A stretch of 64,000 nucleotides of DNA from Echinicola arenosa (GTDB lineage: Bacteria; Bacteroidota; Bacteroidia; Cytophagales; Cyclobacteriaceae). Both the position numbers and the translations under genes were made by a program. This document shows positions 26,478-34,359 of the stretch, piece by piece (position 1 is the stretch's first letter; the number at the start of each line of letters is the position of its first letter). The stretch is from contig NZ_JACYTQ010000010.1 in assembly GCF_014841125.1 (NCBI RefSeq), positions 62,001 to 126,000 on the forward strand, read 5' to 3'. The notes beneath the pieces are model-generated. The model searched no databases and was not told the origin of the DNA. It saw only the letters and a list, made by a program, of their open reading frames with translations.

Positions 26478-27485
26478 ATGAATTACTTTCGAAAGTTATA
26501 CTTGGCCTTAACATTGGTATTTACATTTGGCCATTCTTTATTGGCGCAAGAACTTAAATTTAATAACCCTATAGCGGAGCAGCGGGCTGACCCTTGGGTA
26601 TGTAAATCTGATGATGGTACCTATTTTTTGATTGCTACCGTACCCGAGTATGACCGTATTGTCATTCGGCAGGCCAAGACCATCAATGGACTAAAAGAAG
26701 CAGAGGAAAAAGTAGTTTGGCGCAAACATGGTTCCGGTGTGATGGGCCATCATATATGGGCGCCCGAGCTGCACCAAATTGACGGCAAATGGTACATTTA
26801 TTTTGCTGCAGGGGAAGCCGAAAACATTTGGAATATCAGGATGTGGGCTTTGTCCAACCCCGCCGAGGATCCCATGGAAGGAGAATGGAAAGAGGAAGGC
26901 AGGATCATGACTGATATTGAATCATTTTCATTGGATGCCACTACTTTCGAACATCAAGGCAAACGGTATATGATTTGGGCACAGAATGTCAGGGGTGGTG
27001 AGCACGGTACAGGATTGGTCATGTCTGAAATGCAAAGCCCTACTACTTTGAGAGGGCCTGAGTTGGTGCTGACCGAACCGGAATTTAGCTGGGAGAGGGT
27101 AAAATACAATGTAAACGAGGGCCCGGCAGTGATCAAAAGAAATGGAAAAATCTTCGTTACCTATTCGGCAAGTGCCACCAATGATAATTACTGTATGGGC
27201 ATGTTATGGATAGACGAAGATGCTGACCTCATGAATATCAATAACTGGAACAAGTCACCAGGGCCAGTTTTTTATTCCAATGAGGAGGTGAAAAGATATG
27301 GGCCCGGACATAATTCCTTTACCCTGGCAGAAGATGGAGAGACTGTCATTATGATCTACCATGCCAGAGACTATAAAGAGATCCAAGGGCATGAATTATC
27401 AGACCCCAACAGGGCTACCAGAGCCAGAGAGGTAAAATGGACTCAGAGCGGATTTCCCGATTTTATGCAGAAAGTAGGAGATTAA
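26478..27485 (+). CDS. Secreted glycoside hydrolase family 43 protein
   Basis: The 335-residue protein starts with a signal peptide (cleavage probably after residue 23, LLA-QE). A five-bladed beta-propeller of GH43 type follows. Likely catalytic residues are D38 (RADPWV, base), D153 (SLDATTF, pKa modulator) and E214 (VNEGP, acid); E97 lies in WAPELH. Members hydrolyse arabinose- or xylose-containing glycans. It stands alone, without a SusC/SusD pair, so its substrate cannot be inferred from neighbours. Confidence 0.92.
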   Translation: MNYFRKLYLALTLVFTFGHSLLAQELKFNNPIAEQRADPWVCKSDDGTYFLIATVPEYDRIVIRQAKTINGLKEAEEKVVWRKHGSGVMGHHIWAPELHQIDGKWYIYFAAGEAENIWNIRMWALSNPAEDPMEGEWKEEGRIMTDIESFSLDATTFEHQGKRYMIWAQNVRGGEHGTGLVMSEMQSPTTLRGPELVLTEPEFSWERVKYNVNEGPAVIKRNGKIFVTYSASATNDNYCMGMLWIDEDADLMNINNWNKSPGPVFYSNEEVKRYGPGHNSFTLAEDGETVIMIYHARDYKEIQGHELSDPNRATRAREVKWTQSGFPDFMQKVGD

Positions 27486-27633
27486 GGATTGATTGATTTT
27501 CAGAGTCTAATACTTAAGATGATGTTAAAAGGAGTTTAAGTTGGAATTTCCAGATTATGCATGATAAATTCATGATCTTTTGTACGATATGTGGGTAGAA
27601 ATACCAATTACCTTTTTCAGATTCGTAAAAGCC

Positions 27634-27665
27634 TTTGTTAATCAATGAATACTTATTTATATTTG
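27634..27665 (+). promoter_or_regulatory. Promoter of pdhA
   Basis: TTTG at 27634-27637, a 20-bp spacer and a perfect TATATTTG at 27658-27665 match the Bacteroidota sigma consensus. The leader to the ATG would be about 28 bases. Confidence 0.75.
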
Positions 27666-27699
27666 AGCCCCGAAAAATGCATATTTTATAATTAACGAT

Positions 27700-28722
27700 A
27701 TGGCGAAAAAGAGTTCTACGTCCACTAAATCCAAAGTAAAATACTCCAATGATACCTACGCTTACTGGTATGAGAGCATGTTGCTCATGAGGAGATTTGA
27801 AGAAAAGGCTGGCCAACTTTATGGTCAACAAAAAATCAGAGGTTTTTGTCACTTATATATAGGTCAGGAGGCTTGTGCTGCTGGTGCAATCACTGCCCTG
27901 GAAAAAGAAGATAAATGGATCACCGCTTACCGTGACCACGCACATCCACTAGGATTAGGTACTGATCCAGGTGCTGTGATGGCAGAACTTTACGGTAAGG
28001 CTACCGGTACCACCAAGGGTAAAGGTGGTTCTATGCACATCTTCGATAAAGAGAGAAACTTTATGGGAGGTCATGGCATCGTAGGTGCACAGGTTCCAAT
28101 GGGCTTGGGTATAGGCTTTGCTGAGAAATATAAGGGCACCAAAAACCTTTGTATTTGTCACATGGGTGATGGTGCTGTTAGACAAGGTGCCGTACACGAA
28201 GCTTTTAACTTGGCGATGTTGTACAAAACTCCTGTGATCTTTGTAATCGAAAACAATGGCTATGCCATGGGTACTTCTGTCACACGTTCTTCTAATGTAG
28301 ATGATCTCTCTACTATCGGAGAGTCTTATGATATGCCTTCTTTTGCGGTAGATGGAATGAATGTGGAAGCTGTTCATGAGGCAGTATCAGAAGCAGCAGA
28401 AAGAGCTAGAAAAGGTGACGGTCCTACTTTGTTGGAATTTAGAACTTACCGATATAAAGGCCACTCTATGTCTGATCCTCAGAAATACAGAACACGAGAG
28501 GAAGTAGAGGAGTACAAAGCGAAGGATCCAATTGAGCAAGTGAAGAAAACCATCTTGGACAATGAGATTCTTACTGAAGAGGAAATCAAAAAGATTGATG
28601 ATAAAGTGAAAAAGCAAGTGGCTGATGCAGTGAAATTTGCTGAAGAATCTCCATGGCCTGATGGTCAAAAAGCATTTGAAGATGTTTATATGCAAGAGGA
28701 TTATCCTTTTGTGATGGAATAA
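27700..28722 (+). CDS. pdhA: Pyruvate dehydrogenase E1 component, alpha subunit
   Basis: The 340-residue thiamine-diphosphate enzyme subunit shows the ThDP/Mg motif GDGAVRQGA starting near residue 156 and ending in ENNGYAMGTS, an MRRFEEKAGQLYG N-terminus, and the regulatory-loop region RYKGHSMSDP. With E1 beta it decarboxylates pyruvate and transfers acetyl to lipoyl-E2. The beta subunit is not adjacent: a terminator follows immediately, then the integrated element. In the ancestral arrangement the next gene would have been the TPR gene at 40867. Confidence 0.95.
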   Translation: MAKKSSTSTKSKVKYSNDTYAYWYESMLLMRRFEEKAGQLYGQQKIRGFCHLYIGQEACAAGAITALEKEDKWITAYRDHAHPLGLGTDPGAVMAELYGKATGTTKGKGGSMHIFDKERNFMGGHGIVGAQVPMGLGIGFAEKYKGTKNLCICHMGDGAVRQGAVHEAFNLAMLYKTPVIFVIENNGYAMGTSVTRSSNVDDLSTIGESYDMPSFAVDGMNVEAVHEAVSEAAERARKGDGPTLLEFRTYRYKGHSMSDPQKYRTREEVEEYKAKDPIEQVKKTILDNEILTEEEIKKIDDKVKKQVADAVKFAEESPWPDGQKAFEDVYMQEDYPFVME

Positions 28723-28736
28723 AATTATAACTCATG

Positions 28737-28787
28737 AAAAGTCAGCTGTCTGCGTGGTTTTCTTCACCAAAACAGCTGACTTTTTTT
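28737..28787 (+). terminator. Rho-independent terminator after pdhA
   Basis: AAAAGTCAGCTGT (28737-28749) pairs with its complement at 28772-28784. The 22-base loop is followed by T residues to 28787, overlapping the paired T run. Confidence 0.85.
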
Positions 28788-28794
28788 ATGATAG

Positions 28795-28824
28795 TTTGCG
28801 AATAAACTAAAACCGTTATATTTG
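28795..28824 (+). promoter_or_regulatory. Promoter at the left junction, reading into the element
   Basis: TTTG at 28795-28798, an 18-bp spacer and a perfect TATATTTG at 28817-28824 form a Bacteroidota-type promoter. The -33 box is host DNA, while the -7 box is the first part of the 21-bp attachment repeat. It points into the element and would transcribe the HEPN-motif gene at 28931. Before integration it would have driven the TPR gene now at 40867. Confidence 0.65.
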
Positions 28825-28837
28825 CGACTGAAATTTT
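28817..28837 (+). repeat. Left 21-bp direct repeat (attachment site)
   Basis: The 21 bases beginning TATATTTGCGACTGAAA recur exactly at 40840-40860 in the same orientation. One copy lies at each end of an integrase-bearing element, as expected of attL/attR. The host flanks differ (GT before this copy, TTTATTG after it). Confidence 0.88.
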
Positions 28838-28868
28838 TTTATTGATGAAAATCAGCTAGTTATGTATT

Positions 28869-28890
28869 TTAGGGTAAAATTTAGGGTAAA
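28869..28890 (+). repeat. Paired TTAGGGTAAA repeats near the left end (possible integrase arm sites)
   Basis: TTAGGGTAAA occurs at 28869-28878 and 28881-28890, a 12-bp period. Related copies lie near the right end at 40720-40729 and 40733-40742. Short direct repeats just inside both att sites are the usual form of arm-type binding sites for tyrosine integrases with an N-terminal arm-binding domain. Confidence 0.55.
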
Positions 28891-28930
28891 TTTTTTATAA
28901 TGATCTGGTATAAATAACTTTTGAAGCTTA

Positions 28931-30139
28931 ATGAAAATAACAGCTAGGAATATTAATCAGATAAAAGAGTCCTTCAAGAAATTAGTTGATAAATATCAAC
29001 AACTTTCTGACGAATATGACCCTGATGATTCAGTTTATGAAATATCAATTGGAATGGAAGAAATACAACTTCCATTCCCTAAAGATCCTGATGCTTTTCA
29101 TCAGGTTAGTGATTTTATTCGATTGATGAATGAATTTGAATCAATTCGTTTCGAAAGTAAAAATAAAGTAATTACTACAAGATTCTCTCAAAGAGCCATT
29201 TTTTGTAATGATCAACTATTTTATGAAATCGTTGAAAATGGTAAAAATAATCTTGAATTTACCTTCAATGACATTACTTTAAGGATAGTAAATAATCCAA
29301 TTTTAATAGGTTTAGGTTCTTTACATTATGGTTTATGGGATAAATATGTTCCTCCCTGTTCATCTTACAATGCAATTGAAGTTGAATATAAAGGAGACCG
29401 TTCTAATGTTAATGAAGATGAGCTTATTACTTCTTATATTTACTCATTAGCAGTAAAATTTGATTTCGATATCCATTTGATTGATGTTTATGACAGTGGA
29501 TTATTTGACTTTGATACGGATGAAGAAGTCGATCCAAAAAATCATAAAATTGATTCTATAGAAAGTTATAATTTCGGTATGGATCTATATCTCAAAGCAA
29601 ATCGAGATATTGATGAAGAAATGAGACTTTTGTACTATTACAAGGTTCTTGAATTTTTTGCTCCAGTTGAAATAAAAAAAAATGCCAATGAAAAACTTAG
29701 ATTAAAGCTGTTTTCCCCCAAAGCGACAGAGCCTGACGCTAATTTTTTGCAATCAATTTTTGCTTTAACAAAGAGGTATGAAGAAGATCTAAGGGATAAT
29801 GAACTTATAAAACCATTACTTAGGGAGTGCATTGATATTGTTGATTTATATGAATTTTTGCCAGAAAGTATAAAGCATAAAATACGGAGAGAATTAAAGA
29901 TAAGTATTGTTTCTTATGATTTGGATTCTCAAAATGTAATTAAATTATCAGATTATATAAGTACAATAATTTATGCAACCAGGAATTCATTTGTTCATGC
30001 AAAGTCGAATTATAGTTCTAATGGAAAAGAATGTACTGATGAAGAATTGGCTGACCTAAATATCTTTTTAAAGCATACATGTAATTCAGTAATTAAATGG
30101 TATAACAGGTTACCGAATCATCTTAAAATCATGAATTGA
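28931..30139 (+). CDS. HEPN-motif protein of unknown function (candidate defence effector)
   Basis: This 402-residue, very A+T-rich gene is the first cargo gene inside the left repeat. I do not recognise the N-terminal two thirds. The C-terminal quarter is alpha-helical and contains R351-NSFV-H356, the Rx4H motif of HEPN ribonuclease domains, in the context YATRNSFVHAK that resembles Apea-like HEPN proteins. An acidic segment (DFDTDEEVD) lies near residue 198. There is no signal peptide or membrane segment. HEPN domains often act as RNA-cleaving toxins in defence systems, so an antiphage role is plausible but unproven. The promoter would be the host-derived one at 28795-28824. Confidence 0.65.
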   Translation: MKITARNINQIKESFKKLVDKYQQLSDEYDPDDSVYEISIGMEEIQLPFPKDPDAFHQVSDFIRLMNEFESIRFESKNKVITTRFSQRAIFCNDQLFYEIVENGKNNLEFTFNDITLRIVNNPILIGLGSLHYGLWDKYVPPCSSYNAIEVEYKGDRSNVNEDELITSYIYSLAVKFDFDIHLIDVYDSGLFDFDTDEEVDPKNHKIDSIESYNFGMDLYLKANRDIDEEMRLLYYYKVLEFFAPVEIKKNANEKLRLKLFSPKATEPDANFLQSIFALTKRYEEDLRDNELIKPLLRECIDIVDLYEFLPESIKHKIRRELKISIVSYDLDSQNVIKLSDYISTIIYATRNSFVHAKSNYSSNGKECTDEELADLNIFLKHTCNSVIKWYNRLPNHLKIMN

Positions 30140-30180
30140 CCAATGTTTAAATAAGTGTTTGGTTTATAATTGCAAGTTAT

Positions 30181-30200
30181 GTTTTTGGATATCCAAAAAC
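30181..30200. repeat. Perfect 20-bp palindrome
   Basis: GTTTTTGGAT is followed directly by its reverse complement. It lies 41 bp after the HEPN-motif gene. No T tract follows, so a dimeric-protein binding site or cruciform is at least as likely as a terminator. Confidence 0.6.
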
Positions 30201-30232
30201 TAAAATTCGGGTTTTCACACCTCTTTTACTTG

Positions 30233-30250
30233 AAATCGTGGGAACGATTT
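30233..30250. repeat. Inverted repeat AAATCGT-GGGA-ACGATTT
   Basis: A perfect 7-bp stem encloses a GGGA loop and is followed by ATTTCTTCCC. It could be a weak terminator for the HEPN-motif gene or part of a regulatory region. Confidence 0.45.
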
Positions 30251-30270
30251 ATTTCTTCCCTTTGGTCAAT

Positions 30271-30290
30271 TCTCTAATATTTATTAGAGA
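30271..30290. repeat. Inverted repeat TCTCTAAT-ATTT-ATTAGAGA
   Basis: A perfect 8-bp stem with a 4-base loop, the third of three closely spaced inverted repeats in this gap. Its function is unknown. Confidence 0.45.
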
Positions 30291-30439
30291 TAAATGAATA
30301 GGTGATAATTTAAATATTGGATTAACTTATGATTAATGAATAGATATGAATTGGGGTTTGAAATTAAAGAAGCTATTAAAATCTTCAATAATTACTTTTA
30401 AACATTTTTAGCACCTAACCCACCGAAATATAATGAGTA

Positions 30440-30474
30440 TTTTCACTATGGAACAGTGAGTTTGTATTATTTTG
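30440..30474 (+). promoter_or_regulatory. Candidate promoter/operator of the XRE gene
   Basis: A one-mismatch -7 box TTATTTTG lies at 30467-30474, 24 bp before the ATG. TCACT-N7-AGTGA, a dyad at 30443-30459, sits between the -33 and -7 regions, where a controller protein could bind and repress. The -33 box (TTTT at 30440-30443) is poor. Confidence 0.35.
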
Positions 30475-30498
30475 CAATTGAATTAAAATGGTTTGAAA

Positions 30499-30708
30499 AT
30501 GAACCGAATTAAAGAAATCCTGAAAGCCAAAGGAATAACGCAGACTTGGCTTGCTGAGAAAATGAATAAAAGCTACACGACAATAAACGAGTATGCTCGA
30601 AACGTAAGACAGCCAAGTGTAGAGGATTTATATGAAATAGCTGACATTTTACAAGTACAGGCAACTGACTTGTTAGTAAATAAAATGAATAACAATGATA
30701 GAAACTAA
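30499..30708 (+). CDS. XRE-family HTH regulator (candidate restriction-modification controller)
   Basis: The 69-residue protein is little more than a Cro/CI-type helix-turn-helix (TQTWLAEKMNKSYTTINEYARN, spanning residues 13-34) plus two more helices. This size and position just upstream of a restriction-modification operon are typical of controller (C) proteins that time nuclease expression. ATG 30499 (MNRIKEIL) is preferred to a TTG two codons upstream. Its last 14 bases overlap the methyltransferase gene, so translation of the two is linked. Confidence 0.85.
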   Translation: MNRIKEILKAKGITQTWLAEKMNKSYTTINEYARNVRQPSVEDLYEIADILQVQATDLLVNKMNNNDRN

Positions 30709-32719
30709 GGTTATCATTTCAATTCCCGAAGGAAAACTAAGGGACTACATTGATGGAACAATTCGAGTTGACACACCTGAAGAATACGTTAGACAGACCG
30801 TTGAAAAAAGATTGATTAACGAACACAAATACTCAAAGGAACAAATCAAAATTGAGTATGGAGTTCAAATGGGTTCGGGTAAAAAGCGAGCTGACATTGT
30901 AATCTTTCCAAAAGATTCAACAGCAGAAGAAATTAAAGACCAAGACAATATTTGGTTAGTCATTGAATGCAAAAAAGAAGCTGTTAAGCCAACCGACAAA
31001 AACAATGGCGTTGAGCAGATGAAATCCTACATGGCTGCTTGCGGAAACTGTGAGTGGGGAATGTGGACAAACGGAATGCACAAAGAAGTTTGGCGGAGAG
31101 TTAGGAACGAGCAAGGAAAATATGTTTACGAAGAGTTTAATGATATTCCTTCTGCTGACGGAACAACTGACGAACACGAAAGACCAAATCGAAATACTTT
31201 AATTAAGGCTTACGAAGACAATTTACTCTTTACCTTCAAAACTTGCCATAACATTATTTACGTCAATGAAGGTTTACAAAAGCAACCTGCATTTTTTGAA
31301 TTTCTTAAAATAATTTTCTGCAAAATTCATGACGAACGTAACTTACTTGAACCAGTAGAATTTTTCACTACTTCAAAAGAGAGAAATTACAAAGACGGTC
31401 AAGCAAGTGTTTACAAGAGAATTTCTAAAATATTTGAGGACGTTAAAAAGCGACACGGACAAATATTTGATAAAAATGATGAAATAAAATTAGCACCAAG
31501 AACTGTAACTTATTTGGTCGCTGAACTTCAAAAGTATGCTCTTCTAACTACAAATATTGACATTAAAGGAAAAGCCTACGAAGAGATTGTTGGTGCTAAT
31601 CTAAGAGGCGACAGAGGCGAATTTTTCACGCCAAGAAATGTTATGAAAATGGCAGTCGCCATGCTTAACCCAAAAGAAACTGAACGCGTTTTGGACAGCA
31701 GTTGCGGAACGGGTGGCTTTGTAGTTACTGCAATGACAGCAGTAATTGATTCTTTGCGGGAAAGAATGGAAAGCCAATATGGCGAAGAAGAAGGATGGAA
31801 CGCAGACGTAAGAAAAGCATTTAACGATAAAATTTCTGAAATCGCTTCTGAAAATTATTTTGGTTTTGACATAAATCCAGACTTGGTAAAAGCAACCAAA
31901 ATGAATATGGTAATGAATAATGACGGAAGCGGAAATATTCTGCAACTCAATTCACTTTTACCACCGCAAGAATGGGAAGAAGAAACCAAAAAGAAACTTG
32001 CAAAAGCATTAGATATTTCTGCAAGTGAAATTCGCAACCATAAAAGTTTAAGTCATTTCGATATTATTGTAACCAATCCACCATTTGGCTCAAAAATTCC
32101 AATCAAAGACCAGCAAATACTCGAACAATTTGACATAGCTTACATTTGGAATAAAGACGAAAACGGAAATTGGTTTAAAACAGACCGTTTACAGTCAAGC
32201 GTACCACCAGAACAACTTTTCATTGAACGAATTATTCAACTTTTAAAAGAAGGCGGTAGAACAGCAATTGTTTTACCTGATTCAATTTTAGGTGCACCAG
32301 GTCTTGAATACATTCGTCATTGGTTAATTAAAAACACCAAAATTATTGCGAGTGTTGATTTACACGCTGATGCATTCCAACCAAGGAATGGAACGCAATG
32401 TTCTATCCTATTCCTTCAAAAGAAAACCAAAGCAGAAATAGCTGACGAAGAAAAGTCAAGACAAATAATTGATTACGACATTTTCATGACCATGATAGAC
32501 CATATCGGTCATGACAAAAGAGGTGGGAAAATCTTCAAAAGAGACGAAAAAGGAAATATCGTAATGATTGAAGTTGAAGAACTTGTAAAGGAAAAAGATG
32601 CTGACGGAAATTTAATTGCTCGTAAAGAAGTAACACAAGAAAAAATTGTGAATGACCAGACTATTCACGTTGCAGACGTTTTTTCAAAATGGAAAACTAA
32701 ACAAGGAATAGCATGGTAG
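30695..32719 (+). CDS. BcgI-like fusion: HSDR_N-type nuclease domain plus N6-adenine DNA methyltransferase
   Basis: The 674-residue protein joins two activities. Residues about 1-150 form a PD-(D/E)xK-like domain of the HSDR_N type, with E37, D67 (KKRADIVIF) and E91-C-K93. Residues about 270-600 form a type I HsdM-like adenine methyltransferase with motif I DSSCGTGGF (334-342) and catalytic NPPF (461-464). A helical region lies between them. This matches the A subunit of BcgI-type type IIB enzymes, which cut and methylate with a separate specificity subunit. No HsdR translocase follows. An alternative is a type I modification subunit with a vestigial nuclease domain. The specificity gene starts 7 bp before its stop. 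Confidence 0.85.
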   Translation: MIETKVIISIPEGKLRDYIDGTIRVDTPEEYVRQTVEKRLINEHKYSKEQIKIEYGVQMGSGKKRADIVIFPKDSTAEEIKDQDNIWLVIECKKEAVKPTDKNNGVEQMKSYMAACGNCEWGMWTNGMHKEVWRRVRNEQGKYVYEEFNDIPSADGTTDEHERPNRNTLIKAYEDNLLFTFKTCHNIIYVNEGLQKQPAFFEFLKIIFCKIHDERNLLEPVEFFTTSKERNYKDGQASVYKRISKIFEDVKKRHGQIFDKNDEIKLAPRTVTYLVAELQKYALLTTNIDIKGKAYEEIVGANLRGDRGEFFTPRNVMKMAVAMLNPKETERVLDSSCGTGGFVVTAMTAVIDSLRERMESQYGEEEGWNADVRKAFNDKISEIASENYFGFDINPDLVKATKMNMVMNNDGSGNILQLNSLLPPQEWEEETKKKLAKALDISASEIRNHKSLSHFDIIVTNPPFGSKIPIKDQQILEQFDIAYIWNKDENGNWFKTDRLQSSVPPEQLFIERIIQLLKEGGRTAIVLPDSILGAPGLEYIRHWLIKNTKIIASVDLHADAFQPRNGTQCSILFLQKKTKAEIADEEKSRQIIDYDIFMTMIDHIGHDKRGGKIFKRDEKGNIVMIEVEELVKEKDADGNLIARKEVTQEKIVNDQTIHVADVFSKWKTKQGIAW

Positions 32720-34197
32720 ATAACAGCAATTTAGCGTACAAGTTTCAAGAAGTTGAAAAGGAAATAGATTACACCTATTTACCTGAACCATTAAAATACA
32801 CTTCTGTTTCGTTAACTGAGGTTTTCAATAACAAGCTACGATTAGAAGCCAATTCTTTCAACTTAGAAGCAAAAGCTGCTAAAGAAAAAATTCTTAATAA
32901 TAAATATGGAGTAGTAAAACTATGGTCTGACAATGGGCTTGTTGATAAAGCTTTTCATAGACCAAGGTTTAAAAGAATCTATGTTGACCGTAAAGAAATT
33001 CCATTTTATCAACCCTCTTCTATAACAGATGTTTATCCAAAACCCTCGAAATATATTTCAGCTAAAACGGAAACAGACCTAGAAAGCTTAAAAGTAAAAA
33101 AGGGAATGCTTTTAATGACGGTATCGGGAACTATAGGAAAAGTTGCAATAGCGGGGAAAAAATTAGAAAATCAAATATTTAGTCATGACCTTTTAAGACT
33201 TACAGGTAAAGGGAAATACGATTCAGGGTACATTTATTGTTATTTCTTGTCTGAAGCGGGTCAACATATTTTGCAATCCAATAATTATGGGGCAGTTATT
33301 AAACACATTGAACCCGAACATTTGCAAAATATCATAATCCCAAATGCACCAGAAATATTAAAAAAAGAGATTCACGAACTTGTAATAGAATCTTACGATT
33401 TACGAGACGAATCCAATGATTTAATAGACAAAGCAGAGTCAATTCTTTATGAAGAACTTCAACTTAAACCAATTGAAGAATTGGAAACTACTTTTTTTGA
33501 CAGTTCCGTAGATTTAAGAAACTACTCTACTAAACTAAGTGGCTTGAATCTAAGACTTGAAGCTTCATTTCATGTGCCTTCAACGCAAGCCATATTAAAG
33601 GCAATTAACATACACGCAAAGGAAGTAACTAAAATTGGAGATAAAAGAATAGCTTCTGATATTATACTACCCGGTCGTTTTAAAAGAGTTTATGTCGAGA
33701 AACATAATGGCATTCCTTTTTTTGGAGGTAAACAACTATTGGAACTAAATCCAAGTAACATTAAATATTTATCACTTGACCAACATTCTAAAAGAATTGG
33801 CGAACAACTCTTTTTAAAAGAAAATATGACCGCTGTTACTTGTAGTGGGACAATTGGAAAAGTTAATATTATTCCAAAACATTGGGAGAATTGGACATTA
33901 AATCAACACGTAATGCGTATTGTTCCTGCAAATCTCGATATAGCAGGTTACATTTTTTGTTGGTTAAATACAGAGTTTGGTCATAGACTTATAACTCGTC
34001 ATACTTATGGCTCGGTCGTAGATGAAATTGATGATAGACACTTATCACAAGTGGAAATTCCATTACTTAAAAACGAGAAAAAACAGAAAGAAATTAATGA
34101 CTTGGTTTTACAGGCAAACGAATTAAGATACAAAGCCCATTTGAAAGAGCAGGAGGCGATTAAGAAAATGGAAACCATAATAAACGACACCAAATAG
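32713..34197 (+). CDS. Restriction-modification specificity subunit (HsdS/BcgIB-like)
   Basis: The 494-residue protein has two target-recognition half-repeats, each with the same internal landmarks: RFKRIYV near residue 91 and RFKRVYV near 320, MTVSGTIGK near 136 and VTCSGTIGK near 373. Each is followed by an NYGAVIKHIEPEHL/TYGSVVDEIDDRHL segment and a conserved helix. Together they should read a split recognition sequence and dock the methyltransferase/nuclease subunit. It overlaps the upstream gene by 7 bp. The stop codon lies inside the first arm of a terminator hairpin. Confidence 0.93.
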   Translation: MVDNSNLAYKFQEVEKEIDYTYLPEPLKYTSVSLTEVFNNKLRLEANSFNLEAKAAKEKILNNKYGVVKLWSDNGLVDKAFHRPRFKRIYVDRKEIPFYQPSSITDVYPKPSKYISAKTETDLESLKVKKGMLLMTVSGTIGKVAIAGKKLENQIFSHDLLRLTGKGKYDSGYIYCYFLSEAGQHILQSNNYGAVIKHIEPEHLQNIIIPNAPEILKKEIHELVIESYDLRDESNDLIDKAESILYEELQLKPIEELETTFFDSSVDLRNYSTKLSGLNLRLEASFHVPSTQAILKAINIHAKEVTKIGDKRIASDIILPGRFKRVYVEKHNGIPFFGGKQLLELNPSNIKYLSLDQHSKRIGEQLFLKENMTAVTCSGTIGKVNIIPKHWENWTLNQHVMRIVPANLDIAGYIFCWLNTEFGHRLITRHTYGSVVDEIDDRHLSQVEIPLLKNEKKQKEINDLVLQANELRYKAHLKEQEAIKKMETIINDTK

Positions 34198-34221
34198 CCC
34201 GGACTTTGCTCCGGGCTTTTT
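34196..34221 (+). terminator. Rho-independent terminator of the restriction-modification operon
   Basis: AGCCCGGA (34196-34203) pairs with TCCGGGCT (34210-34217) around a CTTTGC loop, followed by T residues. The last two bases of the specificity-gene stop codon are part of the stem. Confidence 0.9.
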
Positions 34222-34359
34222 CATGTTTGGTGTTTTTTAACTTAAAGCTATTCTGTTGAGCGAACGTCACATCTACGTTATTAAAAGTGTTTAACGAAAA
34301 GTCGTTCTAAAAATATTTCACGTATATGTAGAAAGTCCTTATTTAAATTTTTATTAGCT

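Larger units (their letters stand above)
30140..30492. other. Non-coding gap with three inverted repeats
   Basis: No credible gene lies in these 353 bases. Three hairpin or operator candidates occur within 110 bp: a perfect 20-bp palindrome at 30181-30200, a 7-bp stem at 30233-30250 and an 8-bp stem at 30271-30290. The last 60 bases hold the likely promoter and operator of the XRE gene. Confidence 0.6.

Noticed and set aside
27514-27852. Minus-strand open frame of 112 codons across the pdhA promoter and start
   Set aside because: It covers a strong pdhA promoter and coding start, has no family resemblance and no promoter of its own.
28817-28837. tRNA gene 3' end as integration target
   Set aside because: The repeat does not resemble a T-arm or acceptor stem, and no tRNA gene is visible in either flank; it overlaps a promoter -7 box instead.
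30695-34197. Complete type I restriction-modification system
   Set aside because: No HsdR helicase/translocase gene exists in the element; the nuclease-like domain is fused to the methyltransferase.
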